From: Callorhinus ursinus
Taxonomy: Eukaryota; Chordata; Mammalia; Carnivora; Otariidae
Assembly: GCF_003265705.1 (NCBI RefSeq)
Contig: NW_020313165.1
Span: 1,261,970 to 1,325,969 of the forward strand
Reading direction: 5' to 3'
DNA: 64,000 bases
Numbering within the stretch: position 1 is the stretch's first letter; each line of letters begins with the position of its first letter. The notes below the pieces were generated by a model. It was not told the DNA's origin. It worked only from the letters and a program-made list of their open reading frames with translations, and did not search any database. This document shows positions 34,610-46,139 of the stretch, one piece after another. The translations under genes and the position numbers were made by a program.

Positions 34610-34819
34610 TTTTTTTTTTTTTTTTTTTTTTAAGATTTTATTTATTTTTTTTGACAGAGAGAGACACAGCAAGAGAGGGAACACAAGCAGGGGGAGCGGG
34701 AGAGAGAGAAGCAGCTTCCAGCGGAGCAGGGAGCCCAATGCAGGGCTCGATCCCAGGACTCTGGGATCATGACCTGAGCCAAAGGCAGACGCTTAATGAC
34801 GGAGCCACCCAGGTACCCC
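34610..34819 (-). mobile_element. CAN-SINE with long T tract
   Basis: A run of about 20 T precedes 'aagattttatttatttttt', GAGA tract, 'gggatcatgacctgagcc' and head complement 'ggagccacccaggtacccc'. Confidence 0.95.
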
Positions 34820-36230
34820 TAAGGGTTGCCGTCTTCTGCTAAATCAAGAAATCATAATAAATAGTGACATCCTTCAAGACTTCAGAGATAGTCACACACA
34901 CACACAAAATGCAGTGCTAGAATCCTGGGCTGAAATAGCCATAATCGTATCAGATTCACCCTGGAGATGCCTAGGCAGTTGGATCTAGAGCAACATTCAA
35001 ATAGAACAATGGTGTTTTATGGAGTTGCCCAACTTTAGGATTTAGGATTTAATTAGTTTTCTTTAGAATGTGTCATTATAATATAAATATTAACCAGACC
35101 TGATCTTTTTGTTTGTTGCTTGCCAGGTACCATGAAAATTTATGATATTTTGGCAACCTCAGAGCTCTGAGACAAATTCTGATGACAAGCTTGCATGCAA
35201 AACAGAGTCATTTGGAAATTTTAATAGAGTCAAATTATGTCTATTTAAGGCAGTAATCTGCAATTTTTAAAATGAGCTATTTTGAGATGTCCTATTTATA
35301 AGGTAGGAGGAGTAAATGTCTGAAAATCCCTATAGATTTTAATCTATTGAAATTTAGTTTTGAAAGAACCCATTTCATGGTCTGTTTAACTGTATCACAG
35401 GAATAATCTAACAAGATGGAAAATGAAAAGAATTGCTATGTTCACATCTTGCTTTGTACCCTAAAATGTGACATTTAAAGCTAAAGGACCTCCAAGATTT
35501 GCAATTAATATTAAATATTGGCATTGGGAAAAGGACATCTGTTTTTAATCAGCATTTTGGAATTTTTTGTGGTGCACAAGGAAAAAGCTGATCTTTGAAC
35601 TTGTAAAAATGTTGACATTATCATAGTGATAAATAGACAACAGGGTATGAATTACTAGGTCATTAATGCAGGCTTCTTGATTAAAGTCAATTTGATTTTA
35701 TCATTATGACTTATCACATGCCTGAGGCATGCATTAAAAACTCAAATATGCCTAGACTTGTTTTATTGTTTAATTATTTATAACTATTATTGCTTGTTAT
35801 AACAAAACTATCAATAAAAATTAATGGAAATTTACTGTTTTCTTGATATAAAATTGTCCTTTTTAAACTTCATCAGAGCAGCTACCTACTCTCTGCCACT
35901 CACCAATTTATAATGTCACAAACAAACCATATTAGATAAGAAAAATGGTACAAATTTTCATATGTATGTACTCAGAGTCTCAAAGCAATTTACAAACATT
36001 GATTAATTATGTTTCAGTGGATTCCCTTGGGTTACATAGCTTCTAATTTTTTTCATCTATCAAACAGAATGTATGAAACTTATTTACACAACCTTTTTTA
36101 TTCCCAGTTTTGCCCTTGGCTACTTAGAGTCTGCAATCCTGTAGAGTTAAAAGGGGTTAAGAGGAAGTTCATGTATGCTAAGAGAGGAGGAAGACTCTGG
36201 ATACAGTTACACAACCAGGGTAGAGTGAAT
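34820..36230. other. No gene; unique AT-rich DNA, candidate non-coding element
   Basis: 35090-35900 contains no repeat I can name. It is dense in TAAT/ATTA, ATGCATT and CATTTGGAA-type motifs. It may be a conserved non-coding element; conservation cannot be judged from one sequence. Confidence 0.35.
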
Positions 36231-36239
36231 TCTTGAAAA

Positions 36240-36490
36240 AAAATACATTTAATCTCTAATTCCAAGTCCTTGGGCCAACCTTCTCCAAATACCATGCTTT
36301 TAAAAAATCTACCTAACTTTACACTTGTTCTACCTAGGATGCCTTCCTTCTCCATCGCTCCGGTTCCCTATTAACTCAAACTTTTAGACCCTTAGCAAGA
36401 AATTCCTCCTCAGTGGAGTTTTCTTATACTTCTGCTCTCATAAGCAGAACAATGATTGCTTTTTTCTATACTATACCTATGTAACTTTTG
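36240..36490 (+). mobile_element. L2-like fragment
   Basis: 'gatgccttccttctccatcgctcc', 'gcaagaaattcctcctcag' and 'acttctgctctcataagcag' resemble a decayed L2 3' half. Confidence 0.45.
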
Positions 36491-38630
36491 TTGGGGGAGA
36501 GAGTGTGTGGATCATGAATTCATTTTGGACTTTGAGTTGGTCAAATGAATCTGGAGTTCAGGAGAGAAATCTATGCCAAATAAAAACCGTGAAACTGATT
36601 GAGGTCACTAAGGAAGTGAGGATAGATAGAAAAGAGAGTCACAGGCAGACCTCTGGGGCATCTCAACATTTTGAAGCCAAAGAAATGAGGAGGCACCTAT
36701 GAAGAACACAGAAAAGGAGCTGCCAGTGAGTCAGGAGTAATGTAGAAGAAAGGAAAGGGGAAAAAAGTGTTTCAAGGAGAAGCAATAAATTGTGTCAAAT
36801 GCTACTGTTAGGTTATATAGGATGACATTTAGGAATTTGCTATTGATCAGACATGATGGGTGGTGTAGCCAGTATCTGAAACTAGGAACTCTGACTCTAG
36901 TGCTGTGTGCTTAACCATGACACAAACTTTAACATTATCACCACCTTCCAGACCAACTGTGGGGATGGAGATAACCACATGAGCTTTTCTCCATCATGTC
37001 CAGTATAAAAAGTATCTATAGCTGTGAAAATTTAGGGAGTGCATTTTTTCCCTCATTATTATTGCCTACTGTATGGCCCAAGACAGAAAACAATAGTGAA
37101 TTTTACTTAAGGAAATGGAGATCCAGGAATCGGGGTACACATTGCTTTTAAGACATAAAAAGATAGAACTTTCTACCTAATTAAATCATGGGAGGTAATC
37201 CGTTTTAGCATCTTGAATGATTACACGCACACTAGCTCTGTTTAAACATGGTTTACTCACCTGGCAGTTGACATTGCAGAAACTCAGGATTGGTATCTTA
37301 CACTGACAGAATGTCAAGCAATTTTGACAGCCAGCTGCTATTTGCAAGGGAAATTCTTCACTGACTTCCTAGAACGGGATTATTAAAAAGTGGGATTTAA
37401 AAAACCTGAGTTGAATGTAGTCAATTCCACTCTCTGAAGTGGGTATCTGGTGTGAGCATTGCCCCCTCCTCATTGCAACCTCCCACTGAGAGTGAGAGGT
37501 AGGAGGAAGAAAGGATGAATGGATTTCAATGCTTTTGACAGCTCCTCTGTTCTGCTAAAGGGGAAATCTGAACACGTGGCTTTTATTTGGAGGATATTAG
37601 AGTTTTTGAATATGCAAAGGCAGGTAGCATAATGGATAGAAAATAGAACATAAGATTATTTTGAAGATTTGTCTAATGAAAATTGAGTTATGAGGAGGGA
37701 GAGTGGGCATCCAAGAGAAATATGACAAATTAAATGTCCAGTGAGAAGCTCCCTAGTGTGGGGTGATTAAAGAATTCTTATATTAATAGCTATTGCCAAT
37801 TTTTAAAGCAATATGCTTTTCTGAGATGCAAACCCTTCCAATCATGCAAAGCCTTCAGTAAAACTTGCTATTCATAAGTATTTTACTTACATATATTTTT
37901 TTGAAAATTAAAGAAAAAAAGGGCTGAGTGTCCCATCTGGGTTGATGCACAACAGACCAAAGAGAATGGCTGCTGAAGGTGATAGGTGACTGAAATCATT
38001 AATTTACAGAAACCTTTTGGCCAGAACAGTTTTGTCTAAGTTACAAAGGATAGGGTGACCACAACTGACATCTGGATATAGACAGAATCCTAAAGTTGTG
38101 TGTGTGTGGTTTGCATGTGTTGACTGGATGGGGATTTGGAGCTGGGAATAAGATCAAATGATCCTTCCCCAGCATTTCTGCAGCACAATATGAATAGGCA
38201 TCATTGTGTTATGTCTGACCGGGAGGTAGGGTAACAGGTTTTGAGTTTCAGTGAATTAACCGAATCAGTTATTCTTGGTAAGTCTTTCGCTGCTGGGGGC
38301 ATGTTTCCTCAATTGAATAATCATGAAATTAGAGCTTGTTAAGTGATACATAAGAATTTATATAAGTCAAATGCTATGACTTACAATTTAAACTATTTTG
38401 ACATGAGTGCTTCCCCTTGGAAAACATATAACAGAGTTAAAATCAATAATTTTAATTTTAGTTATGAAAGTGTTTTTTAAACTCTGAGGCATTGCATGAA
38501 TGCAGAGGTTACTGTGGGTCCACTGATTAATCACTTGTTCCCATCCCACTAGAAGCTCTCCCTTGATTTTATTAGGCTGGTCATGTAATAGTCGTGTCGG
38601 GTAGAAAATTCCCCGGAACAAAATGGATGC
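36491..38630. other. No gene seen; possible MIR/L2 traces
   Basis: 36840-36960 has a faint MIR-like reverse core. The remainder, including 37000-38400, is unique by eye. Short (TG)n at about 38098-38107. Confidence 0.3.
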
Positions 38631-38632
38631 TT

Positions 38633-38990
38633 TTCTTAGCCCATTCAGGCTGCAATAACAAAAATACCTTATATTGGGTAGCTTAAACAACAAACATTTA
38701 TTCTCACAGTTCTGGAGGTTGGGAAGTCCAAGATCAAGGTGTCAGCAGATTCAGTGTCTGGTGAAGAATGGCTTCCTGGTACATGGATGGCTTTACTTTC
38801 ATCGTATCCTCATATGGAGCAAGGGTCAAGAAGCTCCCTGGGGTCTCCTTTATAAGGGCACTAATCCCATTGATGAAGGCCCCACCCCCATGACCTAATA
38901 ATTCCCTTGGGGCTCCACCTCCTAATACCATCACGTGGGAGGGTAGGTTTCAATGTGTTAATTTGGGAGGGGGACACTGAAGGTTTATGT
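38633..38990 (-). mobile_element. MST/MLT-type MaLR LTR, minus orientation
   Basis: The reverse complement of an MSTA-like LTR is clear: 'ttagcccattcaggctgcaataac', 'cacagttctggaggttggg', 'tccaagatcaaggtgtcagc', 'tataagggcactaatccc' and 'catgacctaataattccc'. Solo LTR without coding capacity. Confidence 0.88.
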
Positions 38991-39089
38991 AGCAATGGTC
39001 CTACACTCTAGCTAGATTCAAGTCTGATTCTGAGAGCTCAATCAACAGAAGTATGATTTTTTTGAGATTCCTTCCATCCATATCAAGAG

Positions 39090-39320
39090 GCTTGGCCAAG
39101 GAGTCAAAAGACCCATTTTGAGTCTATAGCCATTAACAAACTCTGAGAGCTCAGGCAAGTTTTTATTAAACTTTCTAAGGCTTCATTATCTGAAGCATGG
39201 AAGTGGTTAGAAAATATCAGTACTGTCTGATCCACAAGCTTGTGGTGACTTTAAAAATAAGATAGTGAACATGAAAGCACATTGTAAACCAGAGACTACT
39301 ACATAAATACTAGAAATTAT
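39090..39320 (+). mobile_element. MIR-like fragment
   Basis: 'gctcaggcaagtttttattaaactttctaaggcttcattatctg' aligns with the MIR core. Confidence 0.5.
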
Positions 39321-40258
39321 TACAGTATTTTGTTGTAATAACTGATATATCTTCTTCTAGTAACTATTGCTTACTCTCTTGATTGGTGACAGAATTATTG
39401 CTAAATATGAAGATGACTTAGAACAAGAGGGGTCTATCTATATGTAAATGAGATTTATAGCATTCCTTGATTTTGTAATGCCAATAAGTACAGCCCTTGA
39501 CAGTTGTGGTTTTCCTTGTGGCATCTTTATATGGCTTGACTGACTCTTCTACTAAGATTTATGTCTGCTTGAGCAGGCTCCCTGAACCACAATCATAGTA
39601 CTCATAAATCTCCAGCATATTCACTATGACTGTAGCCACATCTCTTGCCTCCTTCAGAGTCTTCAGAGGGGTGTCTCAGATGCCCTGTTTCCTGTGGTTG
39701 TCAAAGATTTCTTTGAGTTTTGCTGTGTTTGCAGGGAGGGCAGAGGTTTTGGGGAAAAACTGAATGCATTGAATTAAAGTCAATCCCAGTGTAAATGCTG
39801 ATAAAAGCCAAATGGCCCTTCATGGTGATTCCTTGCATAGCTGGGACCTGAAAAAGTCAGAGGGATTTCAACTTTTGCTTCCTCTCCCTCCATATGACTT
39901 GGGGTCCTTGATGCCTAATTAAAGAATAAAAGCCACTGAGCTCTTGCTGGAAAAGCAAAGTTTTGGCCTCAACGGCAAGAACTGTACCAAGAAAAAACAT
40001 TTGTGTGTAGACATAAGGGATAAATCAATTAAACACTCAACCTTGGATCTGTGCTTCGGAATAAACACAGGAGGGCCCTTTGACTTATTGCCTGGCAGGT
40101 TAACCCAGGGAGTCGTTGTAATAACATTATATTCCTTAAAAAAATATCTGGTCATTATTTAGGGAATATATTCCTAACTCTTTAACAATGTGGTCTCAAC
40201 CAATCTTTACAGTTTAATTTTAAGCCAATCACTTCATATAACCTGCATATTGGCACTA
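39321..40258. other. No gene seen
   Basis: Unique-looking DNA. The facing 72- and 78-codon frames at 39919-40162 overlap on opposite strands and have no recognisable domain. Confidence 0.3.
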
Positions 40259-40259
40259 T

Positions 40260-40395
40260 CTAATTACTTGATACTTTATAGATATATGTAATTTCTTATG
40301 TTTATTCCTTTTTTTATATGCTGTTCCATCTACCTGGAATATCTCTCCTCCTCACCCTCCTTGAAAATTCTTATTCATTTTTAAAAATACAGCTT
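40260..40395 (+). mobile_element. L2-like fragment
   Basis: 'tgctgttccatctacctggaatatctctcctcctcacc' is typical L2 3' text. Confidence 0.55.
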
Positions 40396-40396
40396 A

Positions 40397-40590
40397 AAGG
40401 AGCTTCTGGGTGGTTCAGTTGGTGAAACAGCCCACTCTGGATTTCAGCTCAGGTCATGATCTCAGGGTCCTGGGATTGAGCCCTGAGTTGGGTTCAATGG
40501 GGAGTCTGCTTGAGGATTCCCTCTCTGCCTCTCCCTCTGCCCCTCGCCCCACTCCCTCTCTAAAGTAAATAAATAAGTCTTTAAAAAAAT
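40397..40590 (+). mobile_element. CAN-SINE (first arm of an inverted pair)
   Basis: Diverged head 'agcttctgggtggttcagttgg', body and tail 'aaataaataagtctttaaaaaa'. Target-site duplication aaaatacagctta / aaaatccagctta (40384-40396, 40591-40603). Confidence 0.93.
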
Positions 40591-40628
40591 AAAATCCAGC
40601 TTAAATATTGTATGTGTTTTGCTACTTA

Positions 40629-40830
40629 TTTTTTTTTTAAGATTTTATTTATTTATTTGAGAGAAAGAGAGAGAGACAGTGAGAGAGGGAACCCAAGCAG
40701 GGGGAGCGGGAGAGGGAGAAGTAGGCTTCCCGCCAAGCAGGAAGCCTGATGCAGGGCTCGATCCCAGGACCCTGGGATCATGACCTGAGCCGAAGGCAGA
40801 TGCCCAATGACTGAGCTACCCAGGCACCCC
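40629..40830 (-). mobile_element. CAN-SINE (second arm of an inverted pair)
   Basis: Near-consensus reverse-complement element with head complement 'gagctacccaggcacccc'. Short flanking repeat gttttgct at 40616-40623 and 40832-40839. Only about 38 bp separate it from the plus-strand SINE on its left. Confidence 0.95.
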
Positions 40831-40869
40831 AGTTTTGCTCTTAAAAAAACAAAAGAAAACAAGAACAAT

Positions 40870-41222
40870 CAAACTCAGTGGCTTGCAAAAGCAAGCATTT
40901 ATTTGTATGTTCATAGGACTGTAGTTCGACTATAGTTTAAATGATGCGGACTGGGCTTAGCTTAGTGACTCTGCTTCAGGCTACAGACCAGCTGGGTTTG
41001 GTTCTAGACTGCTGGTTTGCTCTGGTCCCTCTACTGGATTGGCAGCAGCTCTCCAGGGCATATTCTTCTGGAGTGCAAGAGGAAGGCCAAATCTGTGAGC
41101 AAGTTTTAAGCTTCTGCTAGTCTTATGTCCACTAACACCTTCTCGTGCAAAGCAAATAACATGACCAAAGTCAATGTTTAGGGGTCATCTGCCCAACATG
41201 AGGCGTGTCAAAATGTGTGTAT
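40870..41222. mobile_element. Old repeat of unresolved family
   Basis: 'ctcagtggcttgcaaaagc', 'catttatttgtatgttcatagg' and 'tggattggcagcagctctcc' resemble a widespread mammalian MaLR/ERVL-type LTR in reverse, but the assignment is weak. Confidence 0.35.
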
Positions 41223-41238
41223 ATATTTATATAATCCT

Positions 41239-41275
41239 CCCATCCAAGTATTAACCAGGCCCAACCCTGCTTAGA
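41239..41275 (-). pseudogene. 5S rRNA internal fragment, retro-inserted
   Basis: The minus strand reads CTAAGCAGGG-TTGGGCCTGG-TTAATACTTGG-ATGGG, matching about nucleotides 52-87 of vertebrate 5S rRNA with two C/T-type changes. It covers box A and the intermediate element of the internal promoter but lacks both RNA ends. A perfect 16-bp direct repeat atatttatataatcct lies on each side (41223-41238, 41276-41291). No A tail is present. Too short to be a gene. Confidence 0.8.
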
Positions 41276-41329
41276 ATATTTATATAATCCTAACACAGTG
41301 AAATCTGGTTGAGTACAGTTATTCAATTT

Positions 41330-41575
41330 AGCATGAATGTGAAGCTTTTCTTAGCCCTCATAGACAGAGTTAACAATCTTTCCTCCTCAGTGTTCTCCAA
41401 ATACATTTTATAATGCCTATTACACTGAATCACTTCTATGTAGTAACATTTGTTTTTTCCAAATATGTGGCAAAATGTAGTCCTCTATTATTATTTTGTC
41501 AATGTATAACACAGTACTTTGTTTATAAAAGAAGATCAATAAATGTTTGCATAGATGAATGAATGATCTATATCC
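41330..41575 (+). mobile_element. L2-like 3' end
   Basis: 'tataacacagtactttgtttataaaa' followed by 'gatcaataaatgtttgcatagatgaatgaatga' matches the L2 3' terminal style. Confidence 0.55.
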
Positions 41576-43013
41576 CAAGCTCTCACACATAAATTCTTCC
41601 TATAGACTATTGCTTTCAAACAGATTTCACTGTTTCTAGGAATACAAGAAAAAGACAAATGTGAAAACCTGAAATGCTGCCCTTTCTCTCTTTATTTAGA
41701 AAGTTGCTCACCTTGCAATGAACAATTAAGTCCATCCACAGAATCTGGGATCATTTCAGAGGGGATGAGGTAACATTGTTTTTCAAACTCACACTTAGGT
41801 ATTTTAACTGAACTGTAAGTTATTTTATTGCCTTAGTCCACTAGGTGTGTGTTTGTGGCTGTAAGTGTAGTAGTTTGCAAGATTAATATTTAGCCATACA
41901 CTTCATGTCTGAGCCCATAAGATATAATATTCACTAGTTGGTTTTAAGCCTATGAGAAATGCTAGCATGAAATGAGTATCTCTTTTCTATGGCAATTTAA
42001 AGCAAATTAACAGTGACAGTAATGCCATTTTGGTTGGCAAAACACTTCTTCATCCTTTTTGTCAACAGCTTTCTAAAATTTTGAAGTTTAAACTGATTTT
42101 GAGTCTTTAATAGGGGAGAGAGGGAGGTGGATAAATGCATTTTTCATCTTTATGTTTTCAACTTTAGTGGAGATATAAAAGAAATAAACATTGACATTTA
42201 TTTACAAGCCCAACTTTTACAAAACTATCAATGACAAATGACAGGATATATGTTATATCCATATTAAACTAGAAGTATTTACCTTCAATGAGGCAAGGAA
42301 ACCAATTTCCAATGGAAACCTGCTCCTAATCCCTTTGGAGGAAGAAGCTTAGAATAAAAGATTACAATGCATGGTTTTCTAACAAGATTAGAAGCTAAAA
42401 AGCCAGGCAACTGCAATATTAATTAATCAGATTTGGGGAAGTACAGTTACAATATAGGTTTTGTGAAAGCACGTGGCTGATATAATTTTGAAGTACCAAG
42501 TGATCGCAATTCAGGTTTTGCTTAAAAGAACAAAGGGTTTACTTGTGGAATAAGATATTCTTCTTTGCGAAACTGTATTTCCCTCTTCACACTACTCATT
42601 GTGCACACCGCCGCACCCGCATACTGCTTTCTTCCCCAGTCCAAACCACACCAAATTATCTTCGGATTCAGAAACAGGGCTCCATGCCTTTGCAAATGAG
42701 GTGTGTTTTGTTTGTTTTGTTTGTTGGCTTGTTTTTTGTTTGTTTGTTTTGTTTTGCCTGAAAACCCATTTCCTACCTCTGCACAAATGCTTCCAGCCAG
42801 AATTCCAATTTCCTGAGTAGATTAAGGTCCCTTTTGCTTTCTGCTCCCATTGACCTTTATAGGTAGCTTCTTCACAGAGCTTATGGCAGGATAGTGTAGA
42901 GCCCACCTGCAGGTCTCTCACCCCAAATGGACTCTTTTATCCCTTGTGCCTCGGTCCAGCTCTACCTCTTAGAACCTCTCAATAAAAGTTTTTGAATAAA
43001 TAAAAATTTATTA
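41576..43013. other. No gene; unique DNA and a (TTTG)n tract
   Basis: A (TTTG)n-like tract lies at about 42703-42760. 42900-43010 contains 'ctctcaataaaagttttt', possibly an LTR end. No coding signal. Confidence 0.3.
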
Positions 43014-43026
43014 GAAAAACTATTCT

Positions 43027-43198
43027 GGGGCACCTGGGTGGCTCAGTCGGTTAAGCGTTTGCCTTCGGCTCAGATCATGATACCAGGGTCCTGGGATGGA
43101 GCCCCGCACCAGGCTCCCTGCTCAGCGGAGAGCCTGCTTCTCCCTCCCCTCCATGCTTGTGCTCTCTCTCTCAAATAAATAAATAAAATTAAAAAAAA
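43027..43198 (+). mobile_element. CAN-SINE
   Basis: Near-consensus head ggggcacctgggtggctcag, a slightly shortened CT region and tail 'caaataaataaataaaatt'. Confidence 0.95.
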
Positions 43199-44705
43199 GG
43201 AAAAATCTTTATTCCTAGGATGAATTTCATACTGTTTCATGGCTGTCCTGGCCTGAAAAGAACAGCTTGTGATGTCAGCCAGCTGTTTTTTTCTCCTAAT
43301 TCTCTCTCAGTTCTCTTCACAATAGTGTATTTCTCTTCCTATTTACCAACTTTAAAAATAGGATCTGTGCTGAAGACTTTGCTTGTCTTAGTTAAGCATG
43401 GCGAGATTCTCAGTAATTAGTGCTTGTAAAACACCATGAGGTTCTCAGATGAATTAAAGCATGAAATCTTTTTACAAGCAGTATATTGCTGGAGTAACAA
43501 ACCGGCATGGCAAATTACACCATTTCCTAGTCTCTGTTGCTTTTAAGGAACAATGCAATTCATAATTATCCGTAAGTATTGACTGGCTTGCCTCCTGCTA
43601 TCAAGACTGTCAGATTAGCTCTCCTCCCTGCACTTGGTTGGTTTGAGGGTATGTAGGAAACTTCCTTCTTCCAAATGATATTTTATTTGGCAGTCTCAGA
43701 TGTTCATGTCTGTTGAAAAAGCTTTCTGCACAAACACAAAGAAATTATTGTGCTCGCCAGAGACAAAATAGTTTAAAATGATACAGATTCTCTCTCATTA
43801 CCATCGGTGAATACTTGCAGGTTTGCAGCAGCAATAGATATTTTAAGCTGCCTCCTCACCTCCAGAGGGAGGGGGTCTGGTAATTTTTGCTTCCAATAAG
43901 CAATTTGCTGTATTAAAACTATACACCATCCAAGCACTCTGTGAGACAGCAAGAGAGGAATTACTTATGAACCAAGTTTTGCTATTAGACTGGGGCAGGG
44001 GGTGGGCAGATACAGGAATGTGGAGCAAACCAACTTGACTTTGCCTGCCATGCAACTCAAACGATGAAGCTGTAGCTCTATACAAATTTAATGTGTATTT
44101 CATGCTGTGGAGGAAAAAAGAAACACCTAAAACCCAGCAATAATGGATAAATTAATTTAGTAATTACTATATAGCACATCAAGCTTGTCATGATTAATAG
44201 TCATAAGGGCTTTTATTTCCCTTTGTGCAAATAACCACCTATGTCAACAAATTTGATAACAGCTATTTTATCAAAGAGTGGAGTTTCTTGGGTATCTTCT
44301 GTTTTCTTTTGACTCCTGGTAGTCATAATTAATATAATAAAACCCCCATTATAAAATCATTAGTGTAAATGAAAATAAGGTCTTGCATTGTTAATGCCCC
44401 CACCAGGCCCTTAATCACTTGAAATGTCACACTGCATTGAGTATAACATCGACTACATATGATAAAAACATGCAATGCAAAAAATATTAAAAGTGATATT
44501 TTCAAGCTATTATCTAGGGCAGAAGGGCTTTAAAATTAATTTCTTTTTGGAGCTTTGAATATTTTAGAAGCTAAAGACCTCATTAATTTATCAGCAAAAG
44601 CCTTGGGTCCCAAAAAGTCCTTTTGGCTTTTTCTCATTTTCCTAGCTGTATCCCCCAGACTCCACCATTCATTCTTCTTGCCTTTTTAAAAGTTTTTCTC
44701 ATTAG
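43199..44705. other. No gene; unique AT-rich DNA, candidate non-coding element
   Basis: 43400-43800 and 44110-44520 hold no recognisable repeat and are rich in TAATTA, GATTAA and TGTCA-like motifs. They resemble developmental non-coding elements in style; this is inference only. Confidence 0.35.
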
Positions 44706-46139
44706 AGAGGAGGAGCAAGATGGCGGAGGAGTAGGAGACCTGGATTTCGTCTGGTCTCAGGAATTCAGCTGAATAGGGATCAAACCATTCTGAACACCTA
44801 CGAACTCAACAGGAGATCGAAGAGGAGAGTAGCAACAACTCTCTGAACAGAGAAGCGACCACTTACTGGAAGGGACCCAACAAGCGGCAGAGCCAGGGAG
44901 ACTCCCCTTTCTCCCCCAGGAGGAGTGGCACGGGAGCGCACCACAGGGATCTGCTGTGGAGATCTCCACACGGGGTCGGGTGCCAGAGATAGAAATGCTT
45001 GGTCACAGGCCGGGTGAGCACGGAGTGCGGCCGAGACCGGGGACACGGGAGTGACTGCTTTTCTCTGGGGGTGCACTGAGGAGTGAGGCCCCGAGTTCTC
45101 AGCTCCTCCGGATGGAGATTGAGAGGCCACCATTTTACCCTGGTCCTCCAAAGCTGTACCGAGAGCTTGCAGGGAACAAAAGCTCCTGAGAGCAAACCTG
45201 AGCAGCTTGCTTAGACCAGACCGACAAGGGCGGGGCAATTCAGCCTCCGGCAAAGACATTTGGAAACCACGGCAACAGGCCCCTCCCCCAGAAGATCAGC
45301 ACAAACAGCCAGCAAGCCAAGACCAAGTTTACCGATCAAGGAGAACGGGAGAACTCCAGCGCTAGGGGAATACTGCACATAGAATTCATGGCTTTTTTTT
45401 ACCATGATTCATTAGTACATCAAAGTTAATTTTTTTAACTTTCCTTTTAATTTTCTTTTTCCCTTTTCCAACCAACATCTTATCAATCCCTTTCAAAAAA
45501 AAACATTTTTTATTTTTCATTTTTAGAGTCGTATTTTATCCCCACAAAGTATTTACCCTTATTTTTGGCATATATATATATAAGTTCTTCTCTCTTTAAA
45601 ATTTTGAGATACAGTTTCTTCTAACAGATCAAAATATACCCTAAATCACTAGTGTATGCCTTTGTTCTAGTCTCCTGGCTGACCACATTCTCTCCCTTTT
45701 TTATTTTTTTTAAATATTCTTATTTCTTTTTTCAAACAACTTATCTTATCAATTCCTTTTATAAAATCTTTTATAATTTTCATCTTTACAGTCATCTTCC
45801 ATCCCTTTATTGTATTGACCCTTATTTTGTACATATATGTCTTTCTTCCTTTAAAATTTTAGGAGGCACTTTTTTTAACAGACCAAAATACGCTCAAAAT
45901 CTAGTGTATGGCACTGATCTATGCACTAGCCTGATCATATTTGATAATATTCTGCTTTTTTTGTATTGTTCTGTTTTTGTTTTTTACTTTTTTTCTTTTT
46001 TTCTCTTTCTTTTTTCTTTTTTTCCTTTCTTTTCCCCTGGTTTCAGGTCTTTTCTGATTTGTATAGAGTATATTTGCTGGGGACGTTGTTAACCTGTTAG
46101 CATTTTGTTCTCTCATTCATCTATTCTCCTCTGCACAAA
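44706..46139 (+). promoter_or_regulatory. L1 5' UTR / internal promoter, apparently spliced
   Basis: It starts gaggAGGAGCAAGATGGCGG with the YY1-type site at 44716-44726. The first 800 bp are GC-rich and match 496-1685 in reverse, except for the missing intron-like segment at junction 44872|44873 (CTGGAAG|GGACCC). The second part, 45410-46080, is T-rich with long pyrimidine runs. On the antisense strand an open frame (44757-44969) shares its last 35 residues or so with frames in the left-hand copies; it is not known to be expressed. Confidence 0.85.
44716..44726 (+). promoter_or_regulatory. YY1-type motif in L1 5' UTR
   Basis: CAAGATGGCGG near the 5' terminus, in the position of the known YY1 site of human L1. 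Intact here and at 476-486; damaged at 1665-1675. Confidence 0.6.
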
